Origin: Chryseobacterium sp. BGARF1
GTDB taxonomy: Bacteria; Bacteroidota; Bacteroidia; Flavobacteriales; Weeksellaceae
NCBI RefSeq assembly: GCF_001677955.1
Contig: NZ_LELA01000081.1
Coordinates: 1 to 64,000, forward strand
Reading direction: 5' to 3'
Length of the DNA stretch: 64,000 bases
In this document: in pieces, positions 58,234 to 64,000 of the stretch
Position numbering within the stretch: position 1 is the first letter of the stretch
Layout of the letters: every line of letters starts with the position of its first letter
The notes under the pieces: model-generated
The model's input: the letters and a program-made list of their open reading frames with translations, nothing else
What the model was told of the DNA's origin: nothing
Database searches by the model: none
Program-made: the position numbers and the translations under genes

Positions 58234-60417
58234 TTAAAATTTATAATTGATTTGTGCTGAGAAATTTCTTGGCTGAATCTGGTCGATATAACCACCTCTG
58301 AAATATGAGTTGTATCCTACAGAATCAAAGATATTATTGAAGAAAACTCTTAAGCCTAATCCGTTTTTAAATTTATATCCAACCTGTGCGTCTACTGTTG
58401 TATAATCTGGCATGTTGAATGGTTTTTCTTCTGGCTGTGTACCATTCACATGTCCTTCTGCAATAGTAAATGTTTGCTTGTAATCATCCACTGGTCTTGT
58501 ACCTACATAATAAATACCTGCTCCAATATCAAGACCTTCTAAAATTCCTTGATTGAATTTATAGTTTAGCCATCCATTAGCCGAATGTTTCGGAGTATTG
58601 ATTGGCGCAGAACCATTAACGAACGAAGGGCTATCCTGATATTGAGCATCTACATACGCCCAACCTGTCATGATCTGTAAGTTGGGAAGAATCTTTCCAA
58701 TCAATTCTACTTCCATCCCTCTTCTTTTCAGTTCTCCTGCTAAAGCATATTTTCCAGTCCTGTTGTTTCCGTTTAGAATCTCGTATGATAAATTATCTGT
58801 TTCTATATCAAAAAAGGTAAGATTGAAACGTAATTTCTCATTTAGCCAATCAGATTTAATTCCGGCTTCCCATTGTTTTGTGGTTGAAGCACCTACAGTT
58901 CCTCCTGTTGCCAAAACATTATTGGCACTTCGCAAACCTGTAGTGGTAGTATATGATCCAAAAACATTCATATTTTCGATTGGCGAAATCATTAATCCAA
59001 AAGATGGATTCCAAGCGTAATTTTTGTCTTTATCTGAACCATTTAATCTGCTGTAACGTAATCCTAAATGCGCCTTTAAGTATTTATTAAAAGTAATTAC
59101 ATCCTGAGCCATTAAACCCATTGTTGGCGTTAAAGCATTTACTATAGGATCTTTTTTAACCAAAGTAAAGTTTCCAGCATCAATATTTGAAGGAAGAATA
59201 TTATTAATATCATTCAAAACGTTAATCTGGTCAACATCTTTTGAATCATAAGAAGTTGTAGTTACATCAGATTCTTTCCAATCAAAACCAACCTGAAAAG
59301 TGTGCTTCATAAAACCTGTCATTACATCTGCACCAATGAAATCAAATTGAAAAACTTTATTTAAATCTTCACGTTCAGATTTTGCCAAAGTTCTGTTTCT
59401 AATTTCATTCGGATTATTTCGATCGATTGGAGCCAAAGCTGCCCCTACGATATTGGTGTTATAAGAAGAGCTCATAAACGCAGCTCTTACTTTTAATTTA
59501 TCAGTAAGTCTTCTTGTTGCAGTGGTAGAGAAATTAAAGGTCTCTGTAGCTGCATTGTCAGTTGAAAAACCTAAAAATTTTCTTCCAGGCATTTTGTAAA
59601 TTGCCTCAATATCTCCTTTTGCTAAATTTACAGTTCCTCTATCGGGAGTTGTATTGTTCTTCATGTAATCCATTTCGGCAACGATCTCCGTCTTGTCGTC
59701 CGGACGGAAAGCTACTGATGGATTCACATAAATACGATCTGTATTTACAAATCTTCTGAAACTATTATTATCTTGGTAAGCTGCATTTAAACGAACCGCA
59801 ATCTTACCTTTATTATCCAAAACTCTTTGAAAATCTACAGTCGGTCTGTAAAAATCCCAACTTCCGTATCTGAAACCAACATTAGTTTCATTAATAAACT
59901 TTGGAATTTTGGTCACCACATTGATCACTCCTCCTGCAGAACCAAGACCGTCACCAATTCCCTGCGTAACTGCAGCTGAACCTTTGATCACCTGAATACT
60001 TTCTACACCCTGCATATCGGTAAGCATTCCTCCGGTACGGAAATCAGAATCCATCATGACTCCGTTTTTCAAAACAGGAACACCACGATATCCTCTTATA
60101 GACATACTTTCTCTGGTTCCGCCATAGCTTCCGAATTGAGTGACACCAGGAATATTTTTTGCAACATCAGTTACGGTAAGTCCACCCAGATCTTCAATTA
60201 CTTTGTGAGAAACTACAGAGATGCTTTGAATTTGATCTCTTGGTTTAAGAGGTAATCTTGTAATCACTTCCAAACCTTCAGGTTGTTTGTTTTTTTCTCC
60301 AAAAAGTTCTACCTCTTCAATTGTGGTCTCTTTTCTGATTGTATCATTTGCTTTTTGTTGTGCTTTAGAAAAAGCCACACCCAAAATTAGCAATGAGACA
60401 GATACCGTTTTTTTCAT
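58234..60417 (-). CDS. TonB-dependent siderophore receptor
   Basis: The start at 60417 (MKKTVSVSLLILGVAFSKAQ) gives 727 residues with a clean signal peptide; 21 residues before it in the frame are discarded. The plug (about 45-160) contains NIPGVTQFGSYGGTRESMSI and IQVIKGSAAVTQGIGD; the barrel ends FSAQINYKF, with the terminal Phe expected for BAM recognition. The pattern fits catecholate or hydroxamate siderophore receptors of the FhuE/Fiu type. The palindrome AAGTGACAATTATCACTT lies 55 bases upstream. Confidence 0.93.
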   Translation of the reverse strand: MKKTVSVSLLILGVAFSKAQQKANDTIRKETTIEEVELFGEKNKQPEGLEVITRLPLKPRDQIQSISVVSHKVIEDLGGLTVTDVAKNIPGVTQFGSYGGTRESMSIRGYRGVPVLKNGVMMDSDFRTGGMLTDMQGVESIQVIKGSAAVTQGIGDGLGSAGGVINVVTKIPKFINETNVGFRYGSWDFYRPTVDFQRVLDNKGKIAVRLNAAYQDNNSFRRFVNTDRIYVNPSVAFRPDDKTEIVAEMDYMKNNTTPDRGTVNLAKGDIEAIYKMPGRKFLGFSTDNAATETFNFSTTATRRLTDKLKVRAAFMSSSYNTNIVGAALAPIDRNNPNEIRNRTLAKSEREDLNKVFQFDFIGADVMTGFMKHTFQVGFDWKESDVTTTSYDSKDVDQINVLNDINNILPSNIDAGNFTLVKKDPIVNALTPTMGLMAQDVITFNKYLKAHLGLRYSRLNGSDKDKNYAWNPSFGLMISPIENMNVFGSYTTTTGLRSANNVLATGGTVGASTTKQWEAGIKSDWLNEKLRFNLTFFDIETDNLSYEILNGNNRTGKYALAGELKRRGMEVELIGKILPNLQIMTGWAYVDAQYQDSPSFVNGSAPINTPKHSANGWLNYKFNQGILEGLDIGAGIYYVGTRPVDDYKQTFTIAEGHVNGTQPEEKPFNMPDYTTVDAQVGYKFKNGLGLRVFFNNIFDSVGYNSYFRGGYIDQIQPRNFSAQINYKF

Positions 60418-60432
60418 TTCATAAATTTGAAA

Positions 60433-60440
60433 CAAAAATA
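60433..60440 (-). promoter_or_regulatory. Minus-7 element of the siderophore receptor gene
   Basis: TATTTTTG on the minus strand matches TAnnTTTG, 15 bases before the ATG. No TTTG at standard spacing, as often seen in regulated promoters. Confidence 0.5.
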
Positions 60441-60471
60441 TTATTTTTATTAATTCTAAATAAATTATATC

Positions 60472-60489
60472 AAGTGACAATTATCACTT
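60472..60489. promoter_or_regulatory. Candidate iron-regulator operator
   Basis: AAGTGACAATTATCACTT is an 18-base palindrome with one mismatched pair, resembling the TGATAAT-type half-sites of Fur boxes. It lies upstream of the receptor promoter elements. Assignment to Fur is inference from gene content. Confidence 0.5.
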
Positions 60490-60553
60490 ATGTTAAATTT
60501 ACACAAAAAAAACACTTCGTTTTTAAAGAATTTCCAAAATACGGGATTGTATT

Positions 60554-61381
60554 TTAATTTACAGGGTATTTTATCGCTTTATCGATCTCGATGGGATTGT
60601 TTTCTCTAAGCATGGTTTTTCGCCTTTCATCCGACATGCCTTTTAGTTGGTCTAAACTTTTTATCTGAACACTCGAAACGTAAAAGGTATTTTCAGGATT
60701 TGTATTAGATTTAAAGGCTTCCGCAATATCCTGTAGCGGATTATTGTAAAGTTCTAACTGTTTTTTTGCAATGACTTTTTCAGTCACGGAAAGTGGTTTT
60801 TTCCCAGCAAAACTTTCAAGGAATTTGGCTTCATAAGTTTTAGGAAACTTCATACTTTTTGAAAGCTTAAACATAAAGTTATTTTTGTCATCTTCAATCT
60901 CGAAAATCAATCCCGGAAGTCCACGGAATTTGTATGGTCCTTCACTCAGATTAACGTCCTTAGAAAACCATGCAATCCAATTTCTTCCCCCAAAAATTGT
61001 GGTTGCTTTTTGCAATGTATATTGACCATCTACTTTTGTATCATTCAAAAGTTTCCAAGTCATCTTGTCTGTTGATTTTAAAGAGAAAAGATCATTCAAT
61101 AAGATTAATGAAGTATTTTCAAAAGAACCTTTTTTTCTTATAAGGGCAGGAAGATGATCATCCCATCTCGATACATTTTGATCTCTAATAATATTTAAAG
61201 AATCTGTTTCAGCATAAGAATAAGGATAAAATTTAACATCATTAGGATTGACATCCAAGATCATATTTTCGGCAGCCAATTCTGTTGCTGTTGAATCTAA
61301 TTTGTAGTGAAACTGATAAACGAATCGATGTGTTTGTGCTGAAATGATCAAAGGAAACAATAATAGGATCAGTTTTTTCAT
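60554..61381 (-). CDS. GLPGLI family exported protein
   Basis: A 275-residue protein with signal peptide (1-15, MKKLILLLFPLIISA) and the motif GPYKFRGLPGLIFEIEDDKN (about 140-160). It stands immediately upstream of the siderophore receptor gene, so cotranscription is possible, although the palindrome and promoter lie between them. Function unknown. Confidence 0.93.
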   Translation of the reverse strand: MKKLILLLFPLIISAQTHRFVYQFHYKLDSTATELAAENMILDVNPNDVKFYPYSYAETDSLNIIRDQNVSRWDDHLPALIRKKGSFENTSLILLNDLFSLKSTDKMTWKLLNDTKVDGQYTLQKATTIFGGRNWIAWFSKDVNLSEGPYKFRGLPGLIFEIEDDKNNFMFKLSKSMKFPKTYEAKFLESFAGKKPLSVTEKVIAKKQLELYNNPLQDIAEAFKSNTNPENTFYVSSVQIKSLDQLKGMSDERRKTMLRENNPIEIDKAIKYPVN

Positions 61382-61472
61382 ATTTAATTTTAATCAAAAA
61401 TATCAATATTGTTTGAATTAACATTAATTTATCACTAACTATTTAGTTAAAATATTTTTTTAAAATTTAAAA

Positions 61473-61506
61473 CAAAAAAAATCCCTCTTCTTTCGAAAAG
61501 GGATTT
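61473..61506 (-). terminator. Terminator of the fusA-rpsJ transcript
   Basis: On the minus strand AAATCCCTTTTC and GAAGAGGGATTT (12 pairs, one G-U) close a GAAA tetraloop and are followed by a T-tract, 60 bases after the rpsJ stop. Confidence 0.93.
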
Positions 61507-61566
61507 AATATTTAAGGTGTTGCTAAAAAACTTCCGACTTACATCATCCATCTTCCAGCATATTTA

Positions 61567-61872
61567 TCACACTTTAATTTCAACGTCTACACCTGAAGGA
61601 AGTTCTAATTTCATTAGAGCATCAACAGTTTTAGAAGAAGAAGAGTAGATATCCATCAATCTCTTGTGAGCTGATAATTGGAACTGCTCTCTTGCTTTTT
61701 TGTTTACGTGAGGAGATCTCAACACTGTGAAGATTCTCTTATTCGTTGGCAATGGAATTGGTCCGTTTACAACAGCACCAGTAGCCTTTACCGTTTTTAC
61801 GATTTTCTCAGCAGACTTGTCTACCAAGTTGTAATCGTAAGATTTTAGTTTTATTCTGATTCTTTGTGACAT
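61567..61872 (-). CDS. rpsJ: 30S ribosomal protein S10
   Basis: The start at 61872 ([20 protein letters not shown]) gives 101 residues, the family length; the open frame continues 18 residues upstream into the fusA end and is not used. S10 is a head protein of the 30S subunit and also NusE in antitermination. It follows fusA by 19 bases and is followed by a terminator. Confidence 0.98.
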   Translation of the reverse strand: MSQRIRIKLKSYDYNLVDKSAEKIVKTVKATGAVVNGPIPLPTNKRIFTVLRSPHVNKKAREQFQLSAHKRLMDIYSSSSKTVDALMKLELPSGVDVEIKV

Positions 61873-61891
61873 TTCTTGTACTTTAAAAAAA

Positions 61892-64000
61892 TTAACCTTT
61901 TGCTTTAGCAATGATATCTTCAGCAACGTTTTGAGGAGTTGCTTGGTACTTCTCTAATTCCATAGAAGAAGTAGCTCTTCCTGATGAAAGTGTTCTTAGA
62001 GTAGTTACATAACCAAACATTTCAGACAATGGAACTGAACCTTTGATAACAACGGCACCGTTCTTTTCTTCTTGTCCACTGATTGTACCTCTTCTCTTGT
62101 TAAGGTCACCAATGATGTTACCCATATATTCTTCTGGAGTTACAACCTCCAATTTCATAATAGGCTCCATAATTACTGGCTTAGCAGCACGTCCCGCTTC
62201 TTTAAATCCTAATTTAGCAGCTAATTCGAAAGAAAGAGCATCAGAATCCACCGCGTGGAAAGATCCGTCTTTAAGAACAACTTTAATACCTTCAACTTCG
62301 AAACCAGCCAAAGGACCGTTTTTCATTGCAGCTTTAAAGCCTTTTTCAATAGCAGGAACAAATTCTCTAGGAACGTTACCACCTTTGATTTCGTTAATAA
62401 ATTCTAGACCAATTTTACCTTCGTCAGCAGGGCCTAATTCGAATACGATATCAGCAAATTTACCTTTACCACCAGATTGTTTTTTGTAAACTTCTCTGTG
62501 CTGAGCAACTTTTGTAAGATTTTCTTTGTATTCTACCTGAGGCTGTCCTTGGTTAACTTCTACTTTGAATTCTCTTCTCATACGGTCTACAAGAATGTCA
62601 AGGTGAAGTTCACCCATTCCTGAAATGATCGTTTGACCAGAAGCTTCGTCAGTTTTAACCTGGAAAGTAGGATCTTCTTCAGCTAATTTAGCCAAAGCGT
62701 TACCCATTTTATCCTGGTCAGCTTTAGTTTTAGGTTCAACAGCGATACCAATTACTGGATCAGGGAAAACCATCGATTCTAGAACGATTGGGTGTTTCTC
62801 ATCACACATTGTATCACCAGTTTTAATAGATTTGAAACCTACAGCTGCACCAATATCTCCTGCTTCAATATATTCTACAGGATTTTGCTTGTTAGCGTGC
62901 ATCTGATAGATTCTAGAGATTCTTTCTTTATCTCCTGAACGAGTGTTCAAGATATAAGAACCTGCATCTAGTCTTCCAGAGTATGCTCTGAAGAATGCTA
63001 ATCTTCCTACGAAAGGATCGGTAGCAATCTTAAATGCTAATGCAGAGAAAGGCTCATCTACAGATGGTTTTCTTGTAATATCAAGATCTGTTCTTGGGTC
63101 TGTACCTTTGATATCATCTTTATCCAATGGAGAAGGCAAGTATTTACATACTGCATCCAACATAAACTGTACTCCTTTATTCTTGAATGAAGAACCACAA
63201 GTCATTGGGATAATAGAAAGATCGATAGTAGCTTTTCTAAGAGCTTCGTTGATTTCGTCTTCTGAAATTGAATCTGGATCTTCGAAGAATTTCTCCATCA
63301 AAGTATCATCATAATCAGCAACAGCTTCAACTAATTTCTCTCTGTATTCCAGAACTTCAGCCTTCATGTCTTCAGGAATTGGCACTACTTCGAAAGTAGC
63401 TCCTTGTCCTGCTTCATCCCAGATGATCGCTCTGTTTTTAATTAAGTCTACAACACCTTTGAAATCTTCTTCAGCACCGATTGGTAAAACGATTGGAACT
63501 GCGTTTGATCCTAACATTGTCTTAACTTGGTTTACCACGTTAAGGAAGTCAGCACCTTGTCTGTCCATTTTGTTTACGAATCCCATTCTTGCAACTTTGT
63601 AGTTGTCAGCAAGTCTCCAGTTTGTTTCAGACTGAGGCTCTACTCCATCTACTGCAGAGAATAAGAATACCAAACCATCTAATACTCTCAAAGATCTGTT
63701 TACTTCTACTGTGAAGTCAACGTGTCCTGGTGTATCGATGATGTTGAAGTGATAAGGTTTAGTTTCTGGTAATTTCTTACCTTGATCTGTAGGGAAGTTC
63801 CAAGAACAAGTAGTTGCAGCAGAAGTAATTGTAATACCTCTTTCAGCTTCCTGCTCCATCCAGTCCATTGTAGAAGCACCATCATGTACTTCACCAATTT
63901 TGTGGTTTACTCCCGTATAGAATAAAATCCTTTCTGTAGTGGTAGTTTTACCAGCATCAATGTGCGCAGCAATACCAATATTTCTTGTAAATTTAAGATC
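61892..64000 (-). CDS. fusA: Elongation factor G (5' part outside the window)
   Basis: Open frame to the window edge; the reading at the edge, [20 protein letters not shown], contains the P-loop of the GTPase domain, so the true start lies a few codons beyond 64000. The GTPase motifs DTPGHVDF and NKMDRQGAD, and domains II to V, are present to the C-terminus. EF-G moves tRNA and mRNA through the ribosome. It is an ordinary gene, truncated only by the window. Confidence 0.98.
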   Translation of the reverse strand, partial: DLKFTRNIGIAAHIDAGKTTTTERILFYTGVNHKIGEVHDGASTMDWMEQEAERGITITSAATTCSWNFPTDQGKKLPETKPYHFNIIDTPGHVDFTVEVNRSLRVLDGLVFLFSAVDGVEPQSETNWRLADNYKVARMGFVNKMDRQGADFLNVVNQVKTMLGSNAVPIVLPIGAEEDFKGVVDLIKNRAIIWDEAGQGATFEVVPIPEDMKAEVLEYREKLVEAVADYDDTLMEKFFEDPDSISEDEINEALRKATIDLSIIPMTCGSSFKNKGVQFMLDAVCKYLPSPLDKDDIKGTDPRTDLDITRKPSVDEPFSALAFKIATDPFVGRLAFFRAYSGRLDAGSYILNTRSGDKERISRIYQMHANKQNPVEYIEAGDIGAAVGFKSIKTGDTMCDEKHPIVLESMVFPDPVIGIAVEPKTKADQDKMGNALAKLAEEDPTFQVKTDEASGQTIISGMGELHLDILVDRMRREFKVEVNQGQPQVEYKENLTKVAQHREVYKKQSGGKGKFADIVFELGPADEGKIGLEFINEIKGGNVPREFVPAIEKGFKAAMKNGPLAGFEVEGIKVVLKDGSFHAVDSDALSFELAAKLGFKEAGRAAKPVIMEPIMKLEVVTPEEYMGNIIGDLNKRRGTISGQEEKNGAVVIKGSVPLSEMFGYVTTLRTLSSGRATSSMELEKYQATPQNVAEDIIAKAKG

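Noticed and set aside
61873..61926. Longer S10 start inside the fusA end
   Set aside because: Residues before [10 protein letters not shown] do not belong to S10 and overlap fusA.
62043..62489. Plus-strand frame of 148 codons inside fusA
   Set aside because: Antisense shadow of a conserved gene.

Overview
The window is AT-rich DNA from a member of the Bacteroidota, most likely a Chryseobacterium-like flavobacterium (Weeksellaceae). The case rests on TAnnTTTG-type promoter motifs, GLPGLI-family secreted proteins, OMP_b-brl_3 outer-membrane proteins, CtlX-type deiminase, S23-like four-helix-bundle genes and a fusA-rpsJ / rplC...rplQ ribosomal cluster. The genus is inferred from gene content; no rRNA or tRNA gene was found.

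Layout. (1) 1-9.9 kb: a heptamer tandem repeat, a membrane glycosyltransferase-like protein, then a minus-strand envelope operon read SpoIIM-like > membrane protein > DUF4129-like > DUF4350-like > MoxR ATPase > DUF58, with a divergent RDD protein. Two mobile-looking units sit in its gene junctions: a REP-associated tyrosine transposase with REP palindromes, and a four-helix-bundle (S23) gene bounded by inverted TTTTAGG/AGGTT repeats. (2) 10-20 kb: housekeeping and envelope genes (GNAT, LpxH-like phosphoesterase with a GT-B glycosyltransferase, YebC, OmpA with TSP3 repeats, SmpB, ABC-F ATPase, M48 protease, two ferritin-like exported proteins). (3) 20-34 kb: recJ, a second four-helix-bundle cassette, nadD, a DUF3817 protein, two TonB-type outer-membrane proteins, an esterase-like lipoprotein, a GH43-like enzyme, two arginine/citrulline deiminase-superfamily enzymes, and an AraC-type regulator. 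(4) 34-38 kb: citrate synthase, enolase, a small lipoprotein. (5) 38-52 kb: the ribosomal protein supercluster from rplC to rplQ on the minus strand, including infA, secY and rpoA and the short genes rpmJ and rpmD. (6) 52-61.4 kb: an accessory block (orphan secreted proteins, two GLPGLI proteins, iron permease, siderophore receptor). (7) 61.5-64 kb: rpsJ and a 5'-truncated fusA.

How the parts relate. The ribosomal operon is split: rpsJ follows fusA and ends in a strong terminator, then comes about 9.7 kb of unrelated, partly iron-related genes, and rplC restarts from its own well-formed promoter. The most unusual features are the repeated S23 cassette, which both times starts on the TAG stop codon of the preceding gene; the REP/transposase unit; an ABC-F ATPase predicted to have one intact and one degenerate ATP site; stable hairpins inside the ribosomal operon; and several MITE-like or inverted-repeat elements in the accessory block.
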